Shown piece by piece: positions 1-6,840 of a stretch of DNA of 18,535 nucleotides (the stretch's first letter is position 1; each line of letters opens with the position of its first letter). The position numbers and the translations under genes are program-made. The notes beneath the pieces are model-generated. The model was not told where the DNA came from, searched no databases, and saw nothing but the letters and a program-made list of their open reading frames with translations. Source of the DNA: Saprospiraceae bacterium (lineage in GTDB: Bacteria; Bacteroidota; Bacteroidia; Chitinophagales; Saprospiraceae); the NCBI GenBank assembly GCA_022842255.1, contig JALHPW010000020.1:1-18535 (forward strand), in the 5' to 3' direction.

Positions 1-426
1 CGTTTGAAACGGGCTGGATATGGCATTTGGTGCATCCCGCAATCGGTAGTTTGGCACCTCGGAGGCGGCACTTTGGAGTACGAAAACCCAAGGAAAGTAT
101 TTCTAAATTTCAGAAACAGCCTGTATTCGTTGTTGAAAAACGAACCTTGGGGCAAACTTTTGTGGCTCATCCCGGCCCGCTTTTTACTAGATGGTTTGGC
201 TGGTGCGCGTTTTGCCGCTAAAAGTCAGTTCAAGGCCATTTGGGCTATTGTCCGGGCGCATTTTTCCTTTTACGGCAACTTTGGCAAAACACTTCAAAAA
301 CGCAGAAAAGCCCAACAAATCATTGAAAAGCATAGAATTGCCCCTAAAAATCAAAAGGGCATTTACCCTGGGAGCATCATCATAGCGCATTACCTGCGCA
401 GGATAAAGGTGTTTTCCAAGCTGTAA
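1..426 (+). CDS. Glycosyltransferase family 2, C-terminal part (5' truncated by window edge)
   Basis: The frame is open from the first base, so the gene starts upstream of the window; the TTG at position 4 is probably not the real start. The 141 visible residues have the shape of the tail of family 2 (rhamnosyltransferase-like) glycosyltransferases: a GY-x-I-x-x-x-P-x-S-V-x-W-H-x-GGGTL segment near residues 6-24, then the NFRNSLYSLLKN segment, a hydrophobic stretch (LLWLIPARFLLDGLAGA) that may contact the membrane, and a basic tail. Such enzymes transfer a sugar from a nucleotide-sugar to surface polysaccharide, O-antigen or another acceptor. The GT-A catalytic core (DxD region) lies outside the window, so donor and acceptor cannot be judged. 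The stop codon TAA at 424-426 is also the first codon of the 27-bp tandem repeat that follows. Confidence 0.8.
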   Translation, partial: RLKRAGYGIWCIPQSVVWHLGGGTLEYENPRKVFLNFRNSLYSLLKNEPWGKLLWLIPARFLLDGLAGARFAAKSQFKAIWAIVRAHFSFYGNFGKTLQKRRKAQQIIEKHRIAPKNQKGIYPGSIIIAHYLRRIKVFSKL

Positions 427-581
427 TCCGGAACGCTGTTCCGGAGAAAGTAATCCGGAACGCTGTTCCGGAGAAATTAACCCAGAACGCTGTTCCGGAG
501 AAATTAACCCAGAACGTTGTTCCGGGAAATATCAACCCGAAACGCTGTCCCTGAAAATATAACCCGGAACAGCGTTCCGGT
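424..581. repeat. Six tandem 27-bp units, each holding a CCGGAAC-GCT-GTTCCGG palindrome
   Basis: The palindromes sit at 427-445, 454-472, 481-499, 508-526, 536-554 and 563-581, so the spacing is 27, 27, 27, 28 and 27. The consensus is TCCGGAACGCTGTTCCGGA (7-bp arms, 3-base centre) followed by GAAAnTAA. Copies 1-2 are perfect, copies 3-5 decay in one or both arms, and copy 6 has the centre in reverse orientation (AGC). The first unit starts on the TAA stop of the upstream glycosyltransferase, and the last ends 8 bases before the chosen start of the pseudouridine synthase. A related palindrome with a different centre occurs at 14806-14824. No unique spacers are present, so this is not a CRISPR array. 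Confidence 0.9.
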
Positions 582-588
582 CTACATT

Positions 589-1317
589 ATGATCTACGAC
601 CTCATATACGAAGACGAACACCTGCTGGTAGTAAGCAAACCCGCCGGCTTACTCACCATTCCCGACCGTTTTGGCAACCAAAACAGCCTGGTGGCCGCCT
701 TGCAAAGCAAATACGGCAAGGTGTTTATTGTGCACCGACTCGACCGCGAAACGAGTGGGATTTTGTGTTTTGCCCGCAATGAGGCGGCGCATCGGCACCT
801 TTCAATGCAAATGGAGCACCATACCGCCGATAAGTTTTATCTAGCTTTATTGGATGGTGTTTTGCACCATGAAGAAGGTGAAATTGACAAACCCATTGGC
901 GAGCACCATAGTATTCCGGGTAAAATGGCCGTAACCAACTCCGGAAAACCCTCCTTGACTTTTTACCGTGCGGTAGAGCGGTTTCAACGCTTTACGTTGG
1001 TTGAGGCCCAAATTAAAACCGGGCGCACTCACCAAATTCGGGTACATTTTCAAAGCATTGGGTACCCTCTCGCGATTGATGCCTTGTATGGCCGTCGGGA
1101 ACGGTTTTTGCTTTCCGAAATCAAAGGTAAAAAATACAAATCTGGCAAATTCACGGAAGAAGAACGCCCGCTGATGGAACGGACTTCCCTGCACGCTGCG
1201 CGGTTGCGACTCCAACACCCCGTGACCGGAGAAGTCATGGAGTTCAAGTCGGAGCTACCCAAGGATTTTACAGCGGTCCTGAACCAGTTGCGTAAATGGG
1301 GCAAGGCACCCGGTTAA
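589..1317 (+). CDS. RluA-family RNA pseudouridine synthase
   Basis: This 242-residue protein is predicted to isomerise uridine to pseudouridine in rRNA or tRNA. It opens with the RluA-family entry (DLIYEDEHLLVVSKPAGLLT). The catalytic motif HRLDRETSG is at residues 49-57, with Asp52 as the nucleophile, and the second family signature GRTHQIRVH is at 145-153. No S4 domain precedes the catalytic domain, and the length fits the short RluA/TruC-like members. The exact target nucleotide cannot be told from sequence. An in-frame ATG at 517 exists, but it would add 24 residues translated from the upstream palindromic repeats, so the ATG at 589 is preferred. No terminator is obvious after the stop. 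Confidence 0.9.
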   Translation: MIYDLIYEDEHLLVVSKPAGLLTIPDRFGNQNSLVAALQSKYGKVFIVHRLDRETSGILCFARNEAAHRHLSMQMEHHTADKFYLALLDGVLHHEEGEIDKPIGEHHSIPGKMAVTNSGKPSLTFYRAVERFQRFTLVEAQIKTGRTHQIRVHFQSIGYPLAIDALYGRRERFLLSEIKGKKYKSGKFTEEERPLMERTSLHAARLRLQHPVTGEVMEFKSELPKDFTAVLNQLRKWGKAPG

Positions 1318-1369
1318 AAAAGTTAGGCGCTGTTGGTATTCTAATTGAAAACAACTCGCCTACCCAGGG

Positions 1370-1444
1370 CCGTACTTCGCAACTCGTAATTCGTACCTCG
1401 TAATTCCTACCTCAAAACTCGTACTTCGCAATTCGAAACTCGTA
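1370..1444. repeat. Degenerate short-word repeat (cgtaattcgta / cgtacttcgca)
   Basis: About 75 bases are built from variants of the words CGTAATTCGTA, CGTACTTCGCA and CGTACCTCGTA, ending exactly where the -7-like element before the regulator gene begins. The same words make up the long inverted repeat at 8273-8419, there in both orientations; here they occur in one orientation only. A TTAGGCGCT nonamer at 1323-1331, upstream of the words, also occurs in the loop of the 8273-8419 repeat. This could be a half or decayed copy of that element. Confidence 0.75.
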
Positions 1445-1452
1445 TATCTTCG
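1445..1452 (+). promoter_or_regulatory. Putative Bacteroidota -7 element (TATCTTCG) of the HTH regulator
   Basis: TATCTTCG followed by CCCC fits the Bacteroidota -7 consensus TAnnTTTG except for one base. It lies 7 bases before the ATG at 1460, so a transcript started from it would have almost no leader. A convincing -33 TTTG is not visible, because the upstream DNA is the word repeat. The same motif precedes coaX (18185-18192). Confidence 0.45.
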
Positions 1453-1459
1453 CCCCATC

Positions 1460-2977
1460 ATGGCCGCAACACAACAGCAAAGAATCATTTTCGGGTTGAA
1501 AGTCAAGCAGTTCCGCCAAGAACGGGGCTGGAACTTTGAAGAATTGGGCCAACGCACCGGTATCTCAATCTCCTACTTGAACGAGATTGAAAAAGGGAAA
1601 AAATACCCACAACTCGACTACCGCAAGCGACTGGCCGAGGTACTGGAAGTCCCTTATGATTTTTTGATTTCGCCCGAACTGACCAAGGAATTTGCCCCGC
1701 TTGGCGAACTGTTGCACAGCAAATTCCTGAACGATTTGCCGCTCGACCTCTTTGGGATCGGTATGCAGCCGCTGGTGGAAATCATTGCCAGCGACCCGGC
1801 CAAAGTCAATGCGTTTATTTCGGCGCTGTTGGAAATTGCGCGGGTGTATGCCCTTCGTGAAGAGCATTTTTACTTTGCCGCGCTTCGGGCTTATCAGGAA
1901 TTGCGCAATAATTATTTTGAGGAAATCGAGCAAGCCGCGAGCGATTTTGTTCGGCGAAACCACCTGCCCAAAAACGGTGGCGTATCCCTCCAAATGCTCA
2001 CTGAAATACTTGAAAAACAACATGGCTGCTCAATTGTGGCAGATGGTTTGGACGCTTACGCCCCCCTGCATTGGTTGCGTTCAGTGTACAACCCCCGTTC
2101 CAAAAGGATTCTGCTCAACGGACAACTCAATGAGCACCAGCGGACTTATCAACTTGCCAAAGAATTGGGCTTTCATGAGTTGGGCCTGAAAGAACGCCCC
2201 TGGGCTTCCAATTTTTTACGGGTCAACTCCTTTGAGGAGGTACTAAACAACTACAAAGCGGCCTATTTCGCGGTGGCGATTTTGGTCAACCGTGGGTCGT
2301 TCGTTAACGATATCGGACAGTTTTTTGCCCAAGAAAAATGGGAGGCAAACGGCTTGCTCCGGCTCATGGAAAAATACCAGGCCAGTCCGGAAGTCTTGTT
2401 TCAACGCTTCAATGTGTTGACCAAGGATTTTGGCCTCGACAAGGTGTTTTTCCAACGGGTGGTGCACGACCTCGACCGCGACGCCTTCGACATGGACAAG
2501 GAGCTGCACCTAAACCGTCGCCATCAGCCCCATGCCACGGGTTTAGGGGAGCATTATTGTCGGCGGTGGTTGGCCATTTCCTTGTTGCGGGAGTTGCATT
2601 CCAAACAGGCAACCCAAGTTTCCGAAAGTTTAAGCCCGAAGCAATCGGAGTTGGAAACTTCGATTGCCATCGGTGTGCAACGAGCAGTTTTCGTGGCTAC
2701 CGGGGAAGAATATCTCTGCATCGCCATTGCCAAGCCTGGACACCCGACACCCGGCCGGAATGTTAGCGTGACCCTTGGGGTTTTGCTCGACGACCACACC
2801 AAACAACACATCCGTTTTTGGGACGACCCGGCCATCCCGCGCCGCACCGTAAACGTCACCTGTCAACGTTGCGCGCTTGATGACTGCGCCGACCGGGCGG
2901 CTCCGCCCAAAATCGTGCTTCGTCGCGAAGAGCGGCGGAAGATGGAGGAGATGTTGCGGGTGTTGACCGGAGTTTAG
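1460..2977 (+). CDS. HTH (XRE) regulator with degenerate ImmA/IrrE domain and Cys-rich C terminus (RamB/ScfR-like)
   Basis: A 505-residue cytoplasmic DNA-binding regulator. Residues about 10-70 form an XRE-type helix-turn-helix (LKVKQFRQERGWNFEELGQRTGIS, then YLNEIEKGKKYP). The middle region resembles the ImmA/IrrE peptidase-like domain, but where family members carry HExxH (as in AHELGHH) this protein has KELGFHE at 234-240. The zinc site therefore looks lost and a sensory role is more likely than proteolysis. The C-terminal domain ends with CQRCALDDCADRAAPP (Cys468, Cys471, Cys476), typical of the RamB/short-chain-fatty-acyl regulator group, which control acetate, propionate or glyoxylate metabolism in other bacteria. 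That target is family knowledge and is not shown here. The TIR gene follows 38 bp downstream on the same strand. Confidence 0.85.
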   Translation: MAATQQQRIIFGLKVKQFRQERGWNFEELGQRTGISISYLNEIEKGKKYPQLDYRKRLAEVLEVPYDFLISPELTKEFAPLGELLHSKFLNDLPLDLFGIGMQPLVEIIASDPAKVNAFISALLEIARVYALREEHFYFAALRAYQELRNNYFEEIEQAASDFVRRNHLPKNGGVSLQMLTEILEKQHGCSIVADGLDAYAPLHWLRSVYNPRSKRILLNGQLNEHQRTYQLAKELGFHELGLKERPWASNFLRVNSFEEVLNNYKAAYFAVAILVNRGSFVNDIGQFFAQEKWEANGLLRLMEKYQASPEVLFQRFNVLTKDFGLDKVFFQRVVHDLDRDAFDMDKELHLNRRHQPHATGLGEHYCRRWLAISLLRELHSKQATQVSESLSPKQSELETSIAIGVQRAVFVATGEEYLCIAIAKPGHPTPGRNVSVTLGVLLDDHTKQHIRFWDDPAIPRRTVNVTCQRCALDDCADRAAPPKIVLRREERRKMEEMLRVLTGV

Positions 2978-3015
2978 CAATAAAATCAATCTAAAACCAC
3001 TCTAATTGACTAAAA

Positions 3016-3765
3016 ATGAGCAATATTCCACGTGTTTTTATTTCTTATTCACACGACTCACCAGAACACAAAGGGTGGGTGCTTGACTTGGCAACTCGAC
3101 TTCGAAACAATGGGGTTGATGCTGTTATTGATATGTGGGAATTGCAACCGGGCGGTGACCTTCCTCATTTCATGGAAACCAATATAGCTGCCGCTAAATA
3201 TGTAGTTATGATTTGTACAAGTCGTTACGTGGAAAAAGCGAACGAAGGCAAAGGCGGGGTGGGATACGAAAAAATGATCCTCACATCGGAGTATCTAACC
3301 AAAATTGACGAGCGAAAAATAATCCCAATTGTCCGCCAAATGGGCACTCGTAGTTTGCCCACTTTTTTAAAAAGCAAACTATACGTTGATTTCTCGGTCG
3401 ATGAGAGCTTTGAGTATGCCTTCGATGAGTTGGTGCGGACAATCCACGATTCACCACTCTTCATAAAACCAGAGGTTGGCAACAATCCTTTTCAACCCCG
3501 CAACGAGTTGAAAGAGCTTAAGCAGGTAGATGGAGTCAAAGAGGTAGTTCGGGCAATAACAAGTTACTATGAAAAGCATCATAGATATAATAACAATGGC
3601 GCTTATGCTATTGGTGCAGGAATATCCTTAGTCTTATTTGAAGCCTATCTTTCAGAGGCATCGGAACGCGGATTGGTTGTGAAGAACGCTAGTAATCTTT
3701 TGTGGGAGTTGACCGCCAAAGGCAAACTTTACGCCGTAGAAAATGATTTGGTTATAAAATGGTAG
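3016..3765 (+). CDS. SEFIR/TIR-domain protein with uncharacterised C-terminal domain
   Basis: A 249-residue soluble protein. Residues 5-145 are a SEFIR-type TIR domain: RVFISYSHDSPEHKGWVLDL at the first strand/helix, the BB-loop-like DMWELQPGGDL at 39-49, and GGVGYEKMILTSEYL at 80-94, where Glu85 is the best candidate for the catalytic glutamate of TIR NAD hydrolases. Residues about 155-249 have no recognised family; the end (ASNLLWELTAKGKLYAVENDLVIKW) looks winged-helix-like. No signal peptide or membrane segment is seen. Bacterial TIR proteins often act as NAD-depleting effectors in phage defence, but no sensor partner is evident unless the HTH regulator 38 bp upstream is one. Its bases are visibly richer in A+T than the neighbouring genes, suggesting acquisition. 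A hairpin element follows. Confidence 0.85.
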   Translation: MSNIPRVFISYSHDSPEHKGWVLDLATRLRNNGVDAVIDMWELQPGGDLPHFMETNIAAAKYVVMICTSRYVEKANEGKGGVGYEKMILTSEYLTKIDERKIIPIVRQMGTRSLPTFLKSKLYVDFSVDESFEYAFDELVRTIHDSPLFIKPEVGNNPFQPRNELKELKQVDGVKEVVRAITSYYEKHHRYNNNGAYAIGAGISLVLFEAYLSEASERGLVVKNASNLLWELTAKGKLYAVENDLVIKW

Positions 3766-3810
3766 AATCTGTTAAAATTCGACATATTCAAATCACATAA
3801 AATCAAAAAA

Positions 3811-3942
3811 GCTGCACCGCAGCGAGACGTTTGTAGAAAACAAATCAAGCCAAACAAATAGAGATGCAGCGCACCAGAACATGGCTAGGGTTGTCCGGTG
3901 TGCTGCACCTTCATCAGTTTTGGAATATGTTTTTCTACAAAA
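3811..3942. repeat. Symmetric hairpin element with GTAG on both flanks (REP-like candidate)
   Basis: The gap between the convergent TIR and lipoprotein genes holds nested symmetry. A small hairpin GCTGC-ACC-GCAGC lies at 3811-3823. An outer inverted pair TTTGTAGAAAACA (3830-3842) matches TGTTTTTCTACAAA (3929-3942). A central 11-bp stem is formed by TGCAGCGCACC (3865-3875) and GGTGTGCTGCA (3897-3907), with one G-T pair. Read on either strand, GTAG lies 5' of the central hairpin, as in REP elements mobilised by RAYT (IS200-like) transposases. No transposase or reverse transcriptase is present here. A structured RNA or convergent terminator are alternatives. Confidence 0.55.
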
Positions 3943-3979
3943 GTGAGGCTACTACATAGCTACCAATGTACCTAAACAC

Positions 3980-4765
3980 TCACTGCACCAACACCAAAGT
4001 AGCCTTATAATCCTTCTGCGGAATAGGTGGCCCCTGTTTTTTGGGCGGATCGATTGCGTTGATTTTCAAGGTGTAAGCACCCAATTTTGCCTCACCTGCT
4101 CCCCCCTGACTCATATCGCCGGTGGAAAGCGTAACCTTTTGGGTGCTTCCGCCCTTGCTCAGCGAAAACACACAATCCGCGCGTCCTGCCCAAATACATT
4201 GTACCCCTTCGGCACAACGGCTGTCGCCAACCACCGAGTCGAAACGAATGATGGCAGATGGGTCGTCTGGGGTAGCAATACTTTCCCCAACCCCCAACAC
4301 AAATGCTTCCCCCGGTTTGGCTTGCGGCATGGGCGGCGGGGTTTCGATCACATTCAGCACCACACTGTATTCTTCCGGCTTGATTTCCTTGTCTTTGAAC
4401 TTGATGGGCGCCACCCCCATGATCCGGACGGTGTGTCCTTTAAAATCGGTGACGTTCTCCGTCCCATTGGGCAGGATAAAGGGCAACGTAATGGTTTTTG
4501 ACTCCCCAGCCTTGGTTAGGGTCAGCACCACATCCGCTTTTCCAGCAGTGATGCATTCCACCCCTTTTGGGCAGCGGCTATCTGAGGCTATTTTGTCAAA
4601 TTTGATGGTAAAACTTTGAATCTCAGAAGATTCTCCGGTTTGCCCAACCAATAAAGGGAAGAGTCGGCCTAGTTCAAATTTGACCGGAGGAGGGGCTGGC
4701 TGGGTGCAGCCCAGACTGGCCAAAAGGGCGCTAAGCGCAAGGATGGAAACAAGTAGATTTTTCAT
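3980..4765 (-). CDS. Lipoprotein with two tandem copies of a DSRC-GV-CI-AG domain
   Basis: A 261-residue exported protein. The N terminus is a lipoprotein signal peptide (MKNLLVSILALSALLASLGC) with Cys20 as the probable acylation site. The rest is a duplication of one domain of roughly 110-120 residues. The first copy has DSRCPKGVECITAGKADVVL, the second DSRCAEGVQCIWAGRADCVF, each followed by an acidic or charged beta-rich tail ending in YSVVLNV and YKATLVLV. The two cysteines in each copy are spaced alike and could form a disulphide. A proline-rich linker (ETPPPMPQAKPGEAF) separates the copies. Function is unknown; similar domains are common in Bacteroidota secreted proteins. It converges with the TIR gene across the hairpin element. 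Confidence 0.75.
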   Translation of the reverse strand: MKNLLVSILALSALLASLGCTQPAPPPVKFELGRLFPLLVGQTGESSEIQSFTIKFDKIASDSRCPKGVECITAGKADVVLTLTKAGESKTITLPFILPNGTENVTDFKGHTVRIMGVAPIKFKDKEIKPEEYSVVLNVIETPPPMPQAKPGEAFVLGVGESIATPDDPSAIIRFDSVVGDSRCAEGVQCIWAGRADCVFSLSKGGSTQKVTLSTGDMSQGGAGEAKLGAYTLKINAIDPPKKQGPPIPQKDYKATLVLVQ

Positions 4766-4879
4766 TGGTGATAGCTAACTGTTTTTGAAAAAAGTAAAAA
4801 AATCGGTTTTGAACCTTTCTGAATTGCAAAAATGATGGCTGAAGGCAGTACTTCCAACTGCAGAACCCGCGAACCATAT

Positions 4880-4978
4880 TAGTTTTGCCCCGCGAAAATA
4901 GGACGCTCGACGAATCCATTCATCATTTGCCCTATTGACCACATTATTACCCGCCATAGCGCGCAGCGCAAAGGTGGG
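4880..4978 (+). promoter_or_regulatory. Putative promoter (TAGTTTTGCCCC) and hairpin upstream of the LysE-type gene
   Basis: TAGTTTTG (4880-4887) matches TAnnTTTG and is followed by CCCCGCGAAAA; the 15-mer TTTGCCCCGCGAAAA is identical to that before tRNA-Ser at 17981-17995. Further down, CCCGCC (4950-4955) can pair with GGTGGG (4973-4978) around a GCGCGCAGCGC core. The 11-mer ACCCGCCATAG at the stem base is also the start of the tRNA-Ser terminator. No clear -33 TTTG is seen and no T-run follows the hairpin. This could be the long leader of the exporter gene or a separate small transcript. Confidence 0.4.
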
Positions 4979-5023
4979 CTACACATTGACCACATCAATC
5001 ATTCTGACCATATTCAATAATTC

Positions 5024-5662
5024 ATGGAGCCAATCATAAAGGGGCTGCTTTCGGGACTTGCGTACGGACTACTCATCGGACCGCTATTTTTTATGAACAT
5101 CCGTACCACCCTGGCACATGGGATGCGTCAGGGAGTAGCCTTGGTGGGGGGGGCGTTTACCAGCGATTTGTTGTTGGTTTTGGCCAGCTGGTGGGGGGCT
5201 GGCCGACTGGCTTCCATTACCAGTGAAGGCTTGTTCCAGAGTTGGTTTGGCTTGATTTGTGGTTTGCTGCTCTTTGGGTTTGGGCTCTCCACAGCCTGGC
5301 CCCGCAAACGGCGTTTCGACAACGCAATGACGGATAGTCAACCCATCCCCAAACGCCGTTATGCCTTTTTTCAGGGCTTTTCGGTCAATATGTCCAACCC
5401 TTCCAACTGGATTTTCTGGCTCGGGGTAGCCACAGCAGCTCGGGCCGAAGCGCCCGGAGGCAGCGAAACGTATGTGCGTTTCTTTATGGCCGCTGCACTA
5501 CTAGCCCTGTTTAGTACCGACCTTTCAAAAGCGCTTTTGGCCCATCAAATTGGAAAACGATTAAAACCCGGCGTACCAGAAAAAATTGTCCGTTTCGCAG
5601 GGTTCATCCTCATGGGTGTCAGCAGCTGGATCCTTTTTCGGGTGGCGCAAAACGCGCTTTAA
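5024..5662 (+). CDS. LysE-family translocator
   Basis: A 212-residue inner-membrane protein with about five or six hydrophobic segments (near residues 5-25, 38-58, 70-88, 118-135, 150-170 and 185-208). The first segment, with GLLSGLAYGLLIGPLFFMNIRTTLAHGMRQGV, and the GFSVNMSNPSNWIFWLGVATA segment correspond to the two conserved repeat halves of LysE/RhtB exporters, including the N-P-x-x-x-x-F-W pattern. Family members export amino acids or related small molecules; the substrate cannot be predicted. The length is normal. The ATG at 5024 is the first in frame and no Shine-Dalgarno is present. The stop codon is followed one base later by eleven 7-bp repeats. Confidence 0.85.
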   Translation: MEPIIKGLLSGLAYGLLIGPLFFMNIRTTLAHGMRQGVALVGGAFTSDLLLVLASWWGAGRLASITSEGLFQSWFGLICGLLLFGFGLSTAWPRKRRFDNAMTDSQPIPKRRYAFFQGFSVNMSNPSNWIFWLGVATAARAEAPGGSETYVRFFMAAALLALFSTDLSKALLAHQIGKRLKPGVPEKIVRFAGFILMGVSSWILFRVAQNAL

Positions 5663-5663
5663 C

Positions 5664-5740
5664 GATGTATGATGTATGATGTATGATGTATGATGTATGA
5701 TGTATGATGTATGATGTATGATGTATGATGTATGATGTAC
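5664..5740. repeat. Eleven tandem copies of the 7-mer GATGTAT
   Basis: The block is exactly 77 bases: ten perfect copies of GATGTAT and a last copy GATGTAC. It begins one base after the stop codon of the LysE-type gene. The unit is odd-length and nearly perfect, so copy number is likely to vary between strains by slippage. An A-run (TTAAAAAAAACC) follows. Confidence 0.95.
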
Positions 5741-5764
5741 TTAAAAAAAACCAACTCCCAAATA

Positions 5765-5832
5765 ACCAGTAACCAATCACCAGTAACCAATCACCAATTA
5801 ACCAGTAACCAATCACCAATTAACCAGTAACC
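5765..5832. repeat. 22-bp repeat accagtaaccaatcaccaatta
   Basis: Two exact 22-bp units lie at 5779-5800 and 5801-5822, flanked by partial copies at 5765-5778 and 5823-5832. The block runs to within 9 bases of the ATG of the hydroxylase gene, so that gene's leader is almost all repeat. The vocabulary (ACCAGTAACC, AATCACC) is unrelated to the GATGTAT block just upstream. Confidence 0.9.
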
Positions 5833-5841
5833 ATCAACGGC

Positions 5842-6747
5842 ATGGAATCTCTACGCGAACAACTGCTGATTTTAATTAGTACACCGCTTTATGTGGTGGT
5901 CATCCTGGCTGAAATGCTGCTGAGCAATTATCGCCATACCCATTCGTATACGGTGCGCGATACCCTCACCAATCTTTACCTCATGCTGCTGAACAGCGGT
6001 ATCGATTTGGCATTCCGAGTAGTGTATATGGTTATCTTTCAGTGGTTTTGGGTAAATCGATTGTTCGAATTCAGCACCCCCATCTGGTATTGGTTTTGGC
6101 TGGTGGTAGGCATGGACTTTTTGTACTACTGGCTGCATCGCATAGACCACTTCAGCCGTTTTTTCTGGGCGGTACACGTCACCCATCACTCTTCCGAAAA
6201 ATTCAACCTGACCGTTGGGTTCCGCTCTTCGGTTTTCCAGCCGTTGTACCGTTTTATCTATTTTATCCCACTCGCCATGGTGGGTTTCAAACCGGTCGAT
6301 ATCATTTTCATTTTTGCGGCCACTCAGATTTGGGGCATTTTGGTACACACTGAGTTTGTTGGGAAATTGGGGTGGCTGGAACATGTATTGGTCACGCCTT
6401 CCCACCACCGGGTACACCATGCATCCAACCCGCTTTACCTGGACAAAAACCTGGGGATGTTCCTCATCGTCTGGGACAAATGGTTTGGCACATTCCAGGA
6501 AGAATTGCCCGAAAAAGACTACCAACCCATTCGCTACGGGCTCACAAAATCCCTCGAAAAAAAGGATGCGTTCAACATCGTTTTCCATGAGTGGATCAAC
6601 ATTTTCAAGGACTTGTTCAGCAAAAAACCACTCCGTGCAAAATTCTGGTATGTGTTCGGCCCTCCTGGTTGGAGCCACGACGGCAGCTCGATGACCAGCG
6701 AACAAATGCGCGAACAGGAGCGTCGGGAGCAAAAGAAAAGCGGGTAA
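5842..6747 (+). CDS. Fatty acid hydroxylase / sterol desaturase superfamily membrane enzyme
   Basis: A 301-residue integral membrane di-iron oxygenase. It carries the full histidine set of the superfamily: HRIDH (H99-H103), HVTHH (H112-H116), a single H169 in LVHTEF, and HHRVHH (H188-H193). Hydrophobic segments lie near residues 7-27, 42-70, 81-98 and 132-168. The spacing and the TPSHHRVHH-x-SNPLYLDKNLG segment are closest to the alkylglycerol monooxygenase-like branch. The reaction would be O2-dependent hydroxylation or desaturation of a lipid; the substrate is not predictable. The C-terminal 40 residues are charged and probably cytoplasmic. The gene may be read with the permease downstream, although 261 bp separate them. 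Confidence 0.88.
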   Translation: MESLREQLLILISTPLYVVVILAEMLLSNYRHTHSYTVRDTLTNLYLMLLNSGIDLAFRVVYMVIFQWFWVNRLFEFSTPIWYWFWLVVGMDFLYYWLHRIDHFSRFFWAVHVTHHSSEKFNLTVGFRSSVFQPLYRFIYFIPLAMVGFKPVDIIFIFAATQIWGILVHTEFVGKLGWLEHVLVTPSHHRVHHASNPLYLDKNLGMFLIVWDKWFGTFQEELPEKDYQPIRYGLTKSLEKKDAFNIVFHEWINIFKDLFSKKPLRAKFWYVFGPPGWSHDGSSMTSEQMREQERREQKKSG

Positions 6748-6840
6748 TATTTCAAGCGTACATCCAACAACTTTTGCTTTTCATCGAATCCTGGATTTTG
6801 CCTGTACTGGATGGTTTACCTTCGGGCAACATTTGAGGTA

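Noticed and set aside
424..581. CRISPR array
   Set aside because: Units are contiguous 27-bp repeats with no unique spacers and no cas genes are nearby.
517..588. Upstream ATG extension of the pseudouridine synthase
   Set aside because: The extra 24 residues are translated palindromic repeat and have no counterpart in the family.
3811..3942. Retron msr-msd next to the TIR gene
   Set aside because: No reverse transcriptase gene is present in the window and the typical priming-guanosine arrangement was not found.
5619..5819. 66-codon minus-strand frame rich in Tyr, Trp and Ile
   Set aside because: It is a translation of the 7-bp and 22-bp tandem repeats.
5872..6732. 286-codon minus-strand open frame
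   Set aside because: Antisense to the hydroxylase gene, which holds the full histidine motif set. The open frame is a by-product of codon usage.
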